Source of the DNA: Anopheles merus
Taxonomy: Eukaryota; Arthropoda; Insecta; Diptera; Culicidae
Direction of reading: 5' to 3'
Assembly: GCF_017562075.2 (NCBI RefSeq)
Contig: NC_054085.1
Location: 24,602,433-24,666,432 of the forward strand
DNA: 64,000 nucleotides
Below the pieces are notes generated by a model that did no database searches, was not told the DNA's origin, and saw only the letters and a list, made by a program, of their open reading frames with translations. Shown here one piece after another: positions 37,042 to 50,691 of this stretch. Position 1 is the stretch's first letter. Each line of letters begins with the position of its first letter. Position numbers and translations under genes: made by a program.

Positions 37042-40000
37042 CTATCTCTGTCTTATGTTCGTTATCGTTTACAAAGCCTCCTTCAATTCCTAATAGCCTT
37101 CCTATATTATTCATTCATTATTTCTGTAATGATCCTGATATGCTCTGTATGGTACTTTGAATTTAAGGAATGTATCAAAACCAAACTGTTTATTGTAAAT
37201 TCATTACATTCCTCATTATACAAACCGATAATTTGTACTTTACTGACCTTTACAAGAGACGAAAGAGATGTAACTGTAATCAAGATACTTCGTAAATACA
37301 ATATAAACATAAATTAAACAAAACAAAACCTCGTCTCACAGAATTAATTCTCCAAAAATTTAAAATTCCAAAATTAATTTATCTTCCAGATGTATCAAAA
37401 CTAATTAAAATAAAAGAGAAACACGAACAGATCAATCGACAGGGAATCTCCATTGGTCTGTTATAAGCTTATTGAATGTCGTGCAAGAAAGCAAATTACA
37501 AAATGAACCAACACATCCAACCTCATTCACGGAGTACCATCCACATAACAGCATTTAAATTTCGCGCAAAAACGTAAGTTTTATTACTTACATTAACGTG
37601 CCGCCAACGCATCCCTGCAACTAGGATGACCTCCTTTCCGATACCTTCTTTTTCGCCCCAAAAATACCCTTTTCTGTGCGTATGGCGCAACGTCTGTAGA
37701 ACGTGCCCGGCACAACGAACACGCACCCTGCACGTACAATTGCCGGCGCTAAAAACCCAAAATATTTATGCCCGTGCTCGTCTTGCATGGGCAAGAGATA
37801 GAGCAACATAAACCCATCCCCCCGCCCATTTTCAATCCCCGGGGAAGGGAAACGTTCACGGTGTTTATTGTTTACGCAATTTAAACAGCGCTGCTGGTAT
37901 TTGCTAATGGCTAGACGCCAGGTGAATTGCATTTCGAAGTCTGTATTAATCCTCTCGTCTCGGCGCTTGTATTTGTGTTGGTGGTTTCACTCGCTTTGAC
38001 CGACCCGGCAGGGAGAAAATCATGACATTGACACTGAGCAACTGAGCGTGTGGCGAGGGAGAGCAACCGATTTAAAGGCACGCCTTTTAATGAGGTTAAA
38101 GTGTGCTACACTGCAAAACGGTTCGGGCTGGGAAGCTTGTCGGATACGATTAACATACAATGGTGCGTTAGATCTCAAGAGCAGTGGAGCATCTGCAACA
38201 AGTATTGTACGCACGTTTTTCGACATTGAAATGAGATCCGTTCAAGTACGATGGAGATGTCAGGTGAGAAGAAACACAAGTATGTTTTAGTACTGAATAT
38301 TTAATTGTATTGCGTTTAATAAATTGATACCAGATAGCTTAACATGTTCTGTCGCGATCTTCAGTCTAATCACCATCAACTTCAGATTTATTTGTTAATG
38401 TTTAATGTAAAAATGATGCGTTTCATGCAACGTTACGGCTCATTGATTCAAACGCATGCAAACAGAAACTTACAACCACAGATTAGGAACGGAAGCAGTC
38501 GCTTATTACTTAACTGTATTTACACAATTACACAATCGAGCATTCTTGAGATCCGTTTACGGTCTTCAAACCATCCATCAAACACGCATTACACCCTGTC
38601 ACGAGTTTCGCAAACATATCGCGACAGCTCCGAACCACACGTGCCCCACAACAAAGGTTAAGTGAAATTATCTATTTCCTTCCCGCTTGTGTTATTATTA
38701 TTTTTTTCTTTTTCTTCCCATTTTCTTCTGCGACGCAATCCTCAAACAGCTTCATTAATGGTATGCAAACATCCACCTCACGCGCATTCCATCCGACGTG
38801 CGTACTTTCGCAGCAACGAAAGCGAAATTACTCTCCACACATAGACACACAAATACGCACGAGCAACGACAATGCCGGTTCCATCGCTCTTCAAATATTT
38901 ACCAAACGCCGATCCTCAACATCCGGAACAACACGCCAATCAGAATGTCCCCCGGTGCCAAGCGATATGCCGGCCGCGCTGGTGAACCGTTTCTGTTCTC
39001 CCTTCAGCTTTTTTTCCTCGTCTTTTTAAAGCGAAACGCAAGACTTCAACGACCGACGCGGCTTGGGACGCGTAAGCGACGAACCTTCGAAAGTTCGACC
39101 GAGTGTTGCGGAGCACATATTTGGCAACCAAGCGACACTCGGTCGCACCCTTGGCACCCTTACCATCTCTCTCGCTACCCTCCTCTGCCATTGCTATTAT
39201 TAATGAGTGAGTGAAATGTGACGACTGCACGACAGTGTCGTTCGCTTGTTTGTCCGCCGATCTTTACACGCACATAGTCTCAACTATCAAATAATAGCCA
39301 AGCAAAAGTGGGTACATTGTTTCGCGCTTTTTCCGCCGTGAAAAATGTCAAACCCGTGTCGCCGTAAAAGGAGTCGATCTATTTGAAACCAAACCAAACA
39401 AGCGGGGTTAAAAACATTTGCATACCTTGCGCTGAAGGACACCCTTTCCTTGCAGAGCCAGAGCTTAAAAGCTTTACAGTGACGTACCGATTAGTATCTC
39501 TAATAGGATTTGAGTGTGAACAAGGATAACACATATTGGTGGCTACAATGGTGGAAGATGAGAGGGATTTACATAAAGAAGCAATTGTTCCAGGTCCCAT
39601 TGTTAGCTTCAAAATTAAGAGACCTTAACAAAAACGGGCACCGTCATTCAGTTTTATTATTTAATTTTATTAGGCTGCAGCTAAGGTGATGGGCTTCGAT
39701 GCGAAGGCCGTTCGATTATTAAACGTCAACCTTCGAAACGTTCGAGAGAGAGGTAGAGAATAGGAAACGCGGAATTCCGTGTGAAAGCCCTTGAATGTAG
39801 GCAATTTTGAAATCAGCAAACGAGGTGAGCTCTAGCGCATCTTGTATCACTACTACGCACGATTCACTAACACTTTAAACAGCGTTTTCATCAGATCACC
39901 GCCCAAGCCCTTTTTGAGCGTTTCATCATTTCGTTAGGATTGCTGCCGGAGTGATTGCATTTCATCCTAAATCAATCTAATCATTTCATTTTCGACAGCA

Positions 40001-43000
40001 CTTTAGTCTGGAACACTCTGTTTTCGATTTCGTTTTCACAAAAAAAAACTCTCTCCCTCACACTTTTACCCACCACATTTCAAGTTGAACGCTAATGAAA
40101 CGCGAGACCCTGCTCTCATTAGGCAGGGCTGCGGCGCTGAGCGTGTTTAATACGATTGATTTGTTTTCTTTCCCCCTGAATGGCTGCAATGTGCAGCGGA
40201 CGGGTATGCATTTTGCTTAAATCTTTCGAATTGGAAAATTGCTCGAAAGCATGCACCAGCACCAATGTCAACCGTTTGATCCGGTGGCTTAAACACGACC
40301 TTGAACGCTATTACACCACACTTCACCACGAGCTTGTTGCTAACGATTAGAATTTTTAGTAACATTTTCATTTTTCTTTTGTAACACACCTCACATGAAA
40401 CATCTCACTAAACTGTGTATAAGATTCGCTCTTATGCTTTCAATCTGGCTTCAAACACACGCACATTCAAACTATTTGTAACCGCAAAACCAGTAATGCA
40501 TTCTGGCTAATAAGTTAACACTTCACCCCATTAAAGGGTTCCGCCTCCGTTCCCAAAAATAAACAAACACCGAACGCCGAAACTATTCGCACTATTGTGG
40601 GTAGTGATCTGCATCAAGCTTCCAGTGCTACTGATCACTCTTGAGCCGGCCAGCAATCGTAAGCTCCAGATCGATCTCTTCTACCCACCACAGCTTCCCT
40701 TTTTTTCGCACAAGGCAGTTTGGCTTTGCAGCTCGCGTGTGCCGCGCGTGAGGCAATGGGTCGTGACGAGCTGTTTGTTGCATTTTTCACCACTCAATGT
40801 TCACACAAACACACACTCACACGCTTAGCAAGCCTGTAGAGAAGGAAAAACAATCAACCTAACCTTTGTGTATGCAAAAAAGGAACAAGAAACAACAAAA
40901 TCAAATAAAAACCCGATCGGTGTACGGTTTCGGTGGAACCGATTTCAATAAACCGGTGCACTTTCGGGTTTCTTTCAAGATCTACTACTTGATCCGTATT
41001 TCTCTAGCGAGATTGACCTCTAACCATGGTAAGGCGGTCACTGAGTGTGTCACTTTGCTCTGTACGCATAAAATCATGCAAAATGTCAAGCTTGCGACTC
41101 ATTTGACAATGTATTTCTGGTGTGACCTTCCGGGGCAAATGCTTTGTTTGTTTTTATGATGCGCAGCACAGTTGAACTGGTGCCTAAGGTGAAGGTTGGG
41201 GGAACGGTGAATCATGTAAGGAAGAAGTCATTTGAATACAAAGAACAGATCTGCAAACCTACATGCCACATGCATTAATGAGGTCTTGAACAACAATCTT
41301 AACATTAATTTTAATTTAAAACTGTTTTTTTATATCTTGGCTATTTTTACGATAACTGCAGCAGTAATTTTGTTCAAAATAAAATATAAAATAAACTATT
41401 GATCAATTAAGCATTGTTGCACAACCCTGAGTGAATAAAATTAATTAATTTTTCAATGAAACTGTTGCTCGGCCGCAAAGAAAATAATTTTAATTACAAA
41501 AGCTGTCACCTAAATAAAACCCTGTACAAATGCTTAGCGAATCACAACATGATTCCTCCAAACCTCAAGCAACCTTTGCTTCTTTATCCTATTGGAATCC
41601 AAGATCAAGGTCACAGCCCGGTCCAACTAGCATTGCTAGAGGATTAAATATTCGCCTTCTTTGATTTCTTTGTCGTTACATACGCCAAAAATGTTTTGCA
41701 TTACGTTCAAAACACCCTTTCACAACTTCTTTGTGAAACTTGATCAACCAGATCACCTGAAACTATTTCCTGTATTTGCTGTCACTTCTTACTTTGGAAT
41801 TGGAAACAGGTTACATTTTTTGGCAAACATTCACTTAAAATCACTTTATTTTGCACCATTTTAGCAGCGGCACGATGCAAAATTCACAACCATTCTTTAC
41901 AATCTAAGCGATTTTTGTGTGTTTAGTATGCTGCTTTAAACAATTCTAACACTGTTCATAACTTTAATTAAAATATAATATTTCCAAAATACCTTTTCCA
42001 AACCCTTTTTATTTGCCACTTCACTCCGTGCTTTCTGGCTTTTGCTTTCTGCGATCGAGCGACGCTATCACATTAGAACACGCTGATGTTGCAATGTAAA
42101 AATCGTCCTACGATCAGTCACCACCGTTTGCGCACTAGAACACTACTGACCCGTGTGCAAGATCTAGTCCGATCAAATATACCTTCTCGTTTACTGACCT
42201 GCCGATAATTAGCATCGTTCTAACCACAACAAAAACACAACAACAGTAGCAAACTTTCAACCAACCACTCGTTGACGCATGGAAATCTGGTCGATGGCCC
42301 GAAAAATGTCCGTCCAGTAATTAATCGTACCTTGCCCCAATTGCCCGCCCCTTCCAAGTGTACTGTCGGTGTCGGTATCAAAACGAGCTGACAATTTCCT
42401 CATTTACTGTCGTTAGCACAGCACAGTGTTGATGGGGTAAAGGATTTGCGTTTTTGATTTTTTTTAGAGATTGAATTTTTTATACTCAAATCAGTTCCTG
42501 TAGTGAAGATTGGCGGAAATGATCGATAATGTTCTGCGTATTTAGCAAGTCATTGTAATGCGTTAGTCTCCATGATTTTATATCGCATATTCTTCTGTTT
42601 AATAAGTACGATCAACGCAAATCTTCCTTTACGCTTTATTGAATTAAAAGTGCATACTTTTCAAGTGTAACATTTGTGATCACTTCCATTTTTGTCTCAT
42701 ATATCTTGTCATCCACAATCAAGGCAAAATTTCTTTAGCTAACAAGGGGAAAATTAGCGATTGTAATAGTCTAGCAGTCCTTTTTTTTGCTTTATAAAAA
42801 TCATCACAAAAAAATGAATTTCCGGACGCTTTATCAATTGTGCGATACTAAAATCGAGCATGAAAACGAAATTGATGCTGCATCCATAAAGTAACGTTTC
42901 ATATACGCCTAAGCTATGCAATCGGCATGACATGAAAGGGCGGGAAATATTTAAATATTCAACGGTTACCGGATTTAAGAGCCTCATTTATATGAGCTTT

Positions 43001-43064
43001 GACAACCGACATCTAGTTTCTCACCTCATGTGATGCCGGAAGTCGAATAGATTAAATTATTGTA
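37042..43064. other. Non-coding stretch
   Basis: No gene is supported over these 6 kb. GC-richer islands lie near 38.9-39.2 and 40.6-41.1 kb, with AT-rich blocks elsewhere. Frames at 38798-39230 run on both strands simultaneously and have no recognisable domains. Confidence 0.4.
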
Positions 43065-43396
43065 CAGTGTTTCCCCGAGTTACGCAAATAATGCGTTACG
43101 GAGACATTCACGTAACTCGGATTTTTGCGTAAGTCGAATATCATGTTTTACGGCCAAGGTAAGTTTGATTAATAATGATTTTGATTGAATTTAGTTCATT
43201 TATGCAATTTATTAATTATTTAATGCGATTCGCATAGAAAATTCGGTTATTTATGTCTTTTTAGTAATTTCTTGGGAAGAATTGTAAATTATTTTTCATT
43301 TGACAATTGATGGAGAAAATTGTACTGATTTGAAATCTGATTTGTCAAAAATAAAATTTCGCGTAACTCGAATTCGTGTAACTCGAGGAAAGACTG
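43065..43396. mobile_element. TA-type MITE with CGAGTTACG ends, copy 1
   Basis: A 332-bp segment flanked by TA (43063-43064 and 43397-43398) begins CAGTGTTTCCCCGAGTTACG. Its other end reads inversely CAGTCTTTCCTCGAGTTACA. Subterminal GTAACTCG/CGAGTTAC words recur inside both ends. The CAGT ends and TA duplication indicate a Tc1/mariner-type non-autonomous element. Confidence 0.82.
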
Positions 43397-46300
43397 TATT
43401 TTATTTTCAATTTCACTTCACTTCAAATAACCAAACATATATTTTTAAAGGAATAGTTTTATAAATTTTGGCATAAAATTATCTAGTAATGAATTGACTC
43501 ACAGCTATCTAACAAGACGTCAGACATGAAAAATGTATGGAATTTGCCAGATGATTATTTGATTAAAAACGAAATTTGTTTATTTTTTTGCTCGAGATGT
43601 ATGAAAGTACAGCTCCATACAGCTCTATACGTTTGTTTGTTTAAGCAAAAAGACTCCGTTGGAGCCAAAGCCTCTCTAAACTGTTCAAACAACAACATAC
43701 GTTTGTTCGAATCTGATGTCTTGTTCGATTGGTGTCAGGCGCGCTGTAACGCTTCATCAACGCCAAAGGTATGCAAATTGTATGACATGCACCAAGAAAT
43801 GTTAAAAGAATAAAATATTCAAAAATATAGCCATGCTTACCTAATTTTCAGTACATCAAAAGTACCAAAACACATTTATTGGTAACGTATCAATAATATC
43901 TAAACTCACCAACAAAAACACTAACAAGATTAGGTGCAAAGAATTGAATGTTTGTGTAGAGAACAATATATTTTTCCCAGTGTGCGAAGAGCTTGTTTGT
44001 AGGCGATGTTTTATAAGTATGCAATCCGCATGCACTACAATTAATGATGGGCGATATTATAAGTGATTTCTTCATGCGATAGAGCTTATTTTATTTGCAA
44101 TCAGTGTTGATGATCAGTGTTGATCAGTGTTGTTGTGTGATATCTATAAACAATAGTAATGTATGATTTTCGGATTAAAATATTTGAAACTATTTTTTTT
44201 TAATAGGATAGTAACCTTAACGCTCTTCTTAAAATAAATCGTTAGATGTATCCAAAAACAATCGGGAAGCAAACGGGAATAATTTTGCGAGGAGTCAATA
44301 TTTAAAAAAAATCAGTGATCAACGCTGCAAGTCTATAAAGTCCAAATCTAAATATATTTGCGGGAAATTTTGGAAAATTCATGAAAAATAAAACACAACA
44401 TGCGAATTAATATCCTTGCAAGGAAAGTCTTTCTTAACACCATAGCCATAGCCGTTTTGCCATTTTGCTATAAATAGTGAACACTTCAAACCCTCCCATG
44501 TTTACTTTATCAATATGTGTTCATCAGATCGAATCAATAATTCGAACAAATCTCTAAACGCTTAACCCTGTCAAACGTAACCGATCCCTAGCCTCCAACG
44601 TAATCGTTTGCATTCCCAAATTCGTTCCCGCGCCATGCACGGTGCACTGCACGGTTTTGATTTTGTAAGTAATCCCTTTCATAATCCCCCCCCCCCCCCC
44701 CCTGATGTTTTGCATCGCTCGTAGCTTTTTGCCAAAATATCACTACAACCGCAAACAAAACACAACAAGAGAGGGAGAGAGAGAGACCAAACATACCAAC
44801 CCCAAAATAACCCAACCCGACCGAAGCTCAATATCCATGCAGGAGATCATCATGCAACAAACGTACTGCTCCTTTCACTGAAAATCGGGATCCACACACA
44901 CACAAAAAAGAAAGAAAGAAAGAAAACCTTTCTTTCCCCTGCTCAAATGTGAACACATACCGAGCCCATCAACACAGGCATTGCAAAGAGAGCGGTACAG
45001 AAAACCTATCGGTCGGCTCAACTTTTGGCGAGCTATTCATCAATTAAATAATCAATCACTGTAGAAGGTGCCTCCCTGCCGGGTGCGTATGCTTTTGCGC
45101 GTTGCCATGCGAAACTCCGCGATGACATGGCGAGCGGTTGTGACTGACTATTTTGACAGCTATGGCTACTACTAGCACAAACACACGCAAACACCTATGC
45201 GTGTCGGTGGTAGCGGTCTAACAATAGTTCCTCCTAATGTTCCGGCCGCGTCCAGGGCTAATGTCCAGGGCTGACTGCGTATCGAAATACAGCCACCACC
45301 GCCACCATGACAACCATTGTGATGAGGTTTACTTTTACACTCCTTTGTAACGGTCATCGGAGCGCTGCGATACGAGCATTAACTTGCGCTTTTTTTTTTT
45401 TCTTGTGTCTCTTCGTTCGCTTTGTTCGCTTCCGGACGGGCTGGGCTGGGCATGACGACACCTTTTCCTCTCAGTCTTTTACGTCAACCGCGATCAACAA
45501 TCATCAGCGATGGGGTTAATGATGCTTTGATCACACAAACACACACACTCGCATGCACACGCAACGGTCAAAAATTCCGAAAAATGCATTCTCCTTTCCG
45601 GCCTTAGAAGTGCCTGTGGGCAGAAGGGATGAAAAATCGTTTCCCTCCCATGTCCGACCGGCCCTGTTGGCTCCCGCTAAGCCTTGGCCTGGGAAGATTA
45701 GCGGGGAAGGCTATGCCCGAAAGGTTGGGTTCTCTTTCACCACTACTGCAACTGACATTGTTCAACTTTCACTATTCAAAAAATCGCGATACGATGGTTG
45801 CGATTATTGTGTATGTGTGTGTGTGTGTTTTTTTTTTACTTTTTCTTTTTTGCGGTAACCAACGACCATCAACAGCTTGACCGTTTATCGTTCTGAAGGT
45901 GGTGGGGGTTTAAAGGAAGGGGCAAAAAATGCACACTGAGCTGCGGTCACTTCCGTGTCGAAGTTGAATGAAAGAGTGAAAAAAAGCGAAATTCACAAAA
46001 GGCTAAGTAGGTAACGCATAGAAAACGGGGATTTCATTGAATTTCATGCATCATCAATTCAAAAGGGATTTAGTGAGCTTTTTTGTTAGGACAATGATTG
46101 AATGAACAAGGAATAGTATGAGGTACTTCAGTAGTTTTATTGAAAATAAAACCTATACTAAAATATTCACAATCGTCTGGTACCTAAAAAAGTTCCCACG
46201 ATAGCCATACAGGCGTGAGTTTGATCCGGTTCGAAGGACTAAATATTTCAAAGTTAATATTGTTTAATAATGTGGACATACATTTTATTTTACTCTTTAC

Positions 46301-49300
46301 CTGTTCATTCAATAATTATATCTTAAGTGCTTCTTGTTCAAAATAAGAATGGGTTTGGATTTTAAGAATATTAAATCAATTTAGATGACATGTTTTACTA
46401 TAATAACTTAGTTTGATTTATATTGTGTATCATCTTAAGCATGAAAACTTAAACTCAACTTACTTTAAATGTTTAATGTATTTACATTCCGAATTCACAA
46501 ATCATTGTTTACAACGTTTCTACCACCGTACTATGTTTCTGGAGATTTACTCATTCATTCGCCCTACAAACACATTCACAAAAGCACATTAAACATCCAC
46601 TCCATTGCTAAAACAAACACAAAACGCTTACATTATGAAAGACACCAGCTGATTTAATTATACCATTAGTCTACCATCGATCAAAGATCATCATTAGTCC
46701 CGATAAGATCATCCATCTACATTGAGCCGCACCGCTACCGTCGCTTGCTGGCGTTCATTCATAAAACACTTTTGGCTCAACGAAACCGAGAGCTTTCCGG
46801 TTTCCCCGGGATGCAGGTGGAGTTGGAGTTGCTACCGTTACGCGTTGAATTTCTTCCATCGCGTAGTCTCGTACCGTTTGGTTGTCACTTTGTTGGTACG
46901 TTTGCAAACCTGCCCACCCATGCCAAATGCCAAGTCCCAGTGAATGAAGCTAATTCACTGTCTGATAATTTAATATGATGCACTAATTCTCATTGTTGCG
47001 GGAGGTTGCCCCAGTGCCGTGGGTCATGGAGTCTTTCCATTACCCGTATTGCGCAACGTAATCCGAAGATGGGGCGTTACACGAGCAGGTGCAGGTGTGC
47101 GCTAAAGCAATTTCGGCACACGGAACCACTCCAGCTGTGCTATTTTACCTCAAAAAAGTTTTTTACAATCAACGTTTACACCACCATCAAGTGAAAGGTG
47201 TGCTACGAAATGGGAGAGGCTTGCAACGAACACAACTTTGTAGCGTATCAGAATCTGGAGTATGCTCGCTAATCCCGCCAAAGCGGCCGGATGAAGCTGC
47301 AGCTATTAATCAACCTTTAGGGCCGTTCATTCGGTGCATTTTGCATTGCGTAAGAGCTGCAGCTCGCAGGGCTGGGATGTTTCATCCCCATCGCACCATG
47401 TGCATGTGAAGTGATCGTTAGCTTGTTGGATATTTTTATTAATTAGATGTGATTGATTGAAGCCCACGCTGAGGGAAAGGTTGAACACTTCTCGTCCGGT
47501 GGGAGGTTGGATGTAAGCCTATTAGAGATGGACAACACTCGTAAGCAGCATGTAAGCTCAGCGGGAAAGGTTGAGCACATGAGGGCTGGGTGAAGGTGTT
47601 AAAACATGTTTATTAGTTTATGATTTTGGGGGGTACAGCTTAAACATTTGGGAACTCATTTTTCACATTTCAAGGGCATCAAGGTAGATGGTATCTTATC
47701 CATCAAGTTAAATGAAACTATAGTTTCGTGGAAATTTTATTAATGACCTACTCGTGTAATCAATGTAAGAAAGGAATAGATAAATACTTTCATTAATTGC
47801 ATTAGCTATCGTATTGCATCTTTTAATGAATGTTTTTATTTCGTTTCCAATAGGATTAGCTTTTCATTGTTTTTTTTTTTAATCTTGGAACTCATGTTAT
47901 AAATTAAGTCATAATCTGTTTTTATTTACCAGTGTAACTATAATTATTATTTATTGTTTACATTAGTACATCATATGTTTAGATTTTTTAGCTTAATAAT
48001 ACTCCAATGCACATAATAATTAAATATAATTTCAATGTATCTCAAATTCTGCCTACACATCAGCGAATGTTGAAGTTAAATAAAGAATATTGGTTTGGTT
48101 CTATTTGCTCCGCTATTCTTGTGAATTCTAAATTGGTTGAAGTGTGATCAACTATACTATAAAGCCTACAGTTTATTTTAAAATGTAAAATACAGTAGTC
48201 AATTTAGATGCTTTATACAGACTCATTGAAATCTAAAAAAATAACTAAAGTAGGATGGAAAATGAAATTAAAAACAAAAAAAGCAACCGTAAAGTAATTT
48301 ATTTTAATCTAAATCTTTAAAATCATTCCAAATATTTAGTTTTATTAATTTAAGCATATCGTATGAAACCCAGGTCATTCTTCTATCAACATTTGAACGT
48401 TCTTTGTCTTCAAATAACACGATTCGTTTAACAACTATATTCATGAAGATGAATATATCTTTTTCACTTGAGAGTTTAATTTCTGCCTTTACAGCTCCTA
48501 ATTTATTGCATTATAGCAGCTCTTTAAGCTTCAATTAAAGATGTGATAACCTCAATCGACCGTAGATAGTAAATCCTACCAACTAGCCTACCCTCAATCA
48601 CCATTGCTAGCCCACAGCAAACGATTGGTGTCTTCCAGTTGCATAATTCGTTCCACCTGCCATGCAGGTGCTAACAATGAACCATTTCACTAAAGCAACC
48701 CAAATAAGTGCACCACCCGGGAAAGAAAATTTAACCCACTCAATTTGCTCACTTGCGGCGGCCGCTTTTAGCGCGGTGACAAAAATTAACCGCATCGCTG
48801 GCGAACGGCCCGCGACGGCAGAAGCAGCTTCCCTAATGGAGCACTTCACGTGTACTACCACACAAGACACAAAAACGATTGCTTCTGCTTTGTGGAGCCT
48901 TACCTAATGAGACACTAAATGGAAGCAGGCGTGAAGTAGTGCGACACGAATTACCCCAACTGCCAGTACTTACACGCGGCCATACACAAGCTTATACATG
49001 CACGAATAATAATAATAAAAACAAAACAAACGCAAAAATCCAAATCATTTCGCGGGCTGAAAAATGTGCGATTTTATTTTTCATTTCATTACCGCCGCGC
49101 AACCACTCTTCGCGCGCGATGCTCGACGCCCGGAACGAAATGCATAATTATGCAATTATGTTGCGAAAAAAGAAAAACGGAAATCGCACCGCTTAAGCCA
49201 GCAGCAAGATGAAGAAAGGCTGTGCGGGTAAGCCACTTTATCCCGTGCTGCATCGGCGCGCTGCAAGGTGGTGCGGATAGATTGGATTTATTTAGTTCGT

Positions 49301-50139
49301 GGCCTTTCTTTGCCGCTGCAGCAGCGGCGTGAAACCGTGGTGCATCATCCTCGCATCATCCGGACAACGTTTTGAACCGTTCCGCCCGTCAAGTGTCATG
49401 CCGGGCATTGCATCACGCAGAAAGCTCCACATGCAATCGACAAAAAAAAATAAGCGCGAAATCGTATCAACTTTTTGCTCCATTTTATTTTCGACTCGAG
49501 TGTGCGGCCGTTTTTGGGACAGCATTTTTACAACCTTCGCCCCTCCGTTTCTCTCTCTCTCTCTCTCTTTCCCTCTCTCACATCGGTTTTCGCGACAGCT
49601 GTGTGATTGCACAATTACATAAAGCAGATAAAGGGAACTTTCTTTGTTGCGATAATAATGTTGCACATTTCATGAGTTCTCCATATTAAGAAATGCAAAC
49701 TGTCTCAGCGTCGCTGGCGTTTGTACCGCGGGAAGTTGGCAAAGTGTGTTAATAGTTATCACAAAATTAATGCTAATGAGAAAGGCGTGATATGCAACGG
49801 GCGGAAAACTAAGCTTTTATCACGCGAATAACGTTGGGGCACTCTTTTTTTGCACACTTACGCTATTTGAATACTTACCTCATACACATTTCCTTGTTTG
49901 CTTGATGCAAGTTTTCATGCAGCCTTATATGAACATGAACATATCTGGAACAAGACTTAAATTATAGTACATCATTTAAATTATAAACAGTTTGTTGCTG
50001 GAAAATAACGTAAAAAATTATGGTTTTTGAAAAGAAAAAACATAAATATTGAAATAAAAACAAACACAATTTCAAAAGATACTTTAAAATAACCGACTTT
50101 TATATCGTACAAGTCGCATTAAAAAATTAAACAACCAAT
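43397..50139. other. Non-coding stretch
   Basis: A long gene-free interval. It contains a 38-bp repeat at 43657-43694, a 17-C homopolymer at 44686-44702, an (AAAG)n tract at 44904-44926, a (CT)n tract at 49551-49568 and an extended AT-rich block at about 47.6-48.5 kb. Frames at 45.3-45.9 and 46.7-47.4 kb lack any domain or splice context. Confidence 0.4.
44686..44702. repeat. Homopolymer of 17 cytosines
   Basis: An uninterrupted run of 17 C lies in otherwise AT-leaning non-coding DNA. Such long C runs are rare in insect DNA and prone to length error or polymorphism. Confidence 0.95.
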
Positions 50140-50691
50140 GGGGCCTCTCGCGATTCTAGTCAGTTTTTTGTATGGAGTTTGACAGTTGGAGGCTGAAATC
50201 TTGTAAAAACTCCATACAAAACCACACACAAAACTAGCCTGCAATTTTCAGACTAGATTATTCCAGCCTCAAAGCTAGAACTAGATTCGAGGACCTGCTC
50301 GAAAAATGGCAAAACAAGGTGGTGTTTACATTTATCCCAAGGTGCATTAAAGAATCAATGTGTATGTAGTCCAGGTGGTCCCATAGAATGGTTTTTGTAA
50401 CCAAATTTAAATATCTCTTTTTGGCAGGATGGGTGAAAACTTTTGTTCAAACAACCTTTCTGATGCTTGACGAATACACAAAACACTCTCTAAATCTTCA
50501 TTCAGAAGCAGAAGCGATAAAAATAAGTCTTCTAATTTCATCTAATTCATCTAATTTAATTTCATTTCGCCTTGGGATAAGCGCACCTGTATATTATATT
50601 CACTTAAATAGCTGCTCGAAAACTGCTATACAATGCCAACAGCTGACAGGCTGAAAATTTCAGCCTACCAACTTAAAACGGAAAGGACCCC
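50140..50691 (-). mobile_element. MITE with 3-bp duplication, GGGGCC ends, copy 2
   Basis: A 552-bp segment starts GGGGCC and ends GGACCCC, flanked by AAT on both sides (50137-50139 and 50692-50694). It is the reverse-orientation sister of 32394-32931; in common orientation both have the same ATT duplication. The open frame 50388-50654 falls wholly within the element and is not a gene. Confidence 0.82.

Noticed and set aside
43526..43813. 95-codon Cys-containing open frame
   Set aside because: No signal peptide or known fold. It contains the 38-bp dispersed repeat shared with 56098-56135, so it is more likely repeat-derived non-coding DNA.
50388..50654. 88-codon open frame
   Set aside because: It lies wholly inside the second copy of the GGGGCC-ended MITE, and the sister copy at 32394-32931 does not preserve it.
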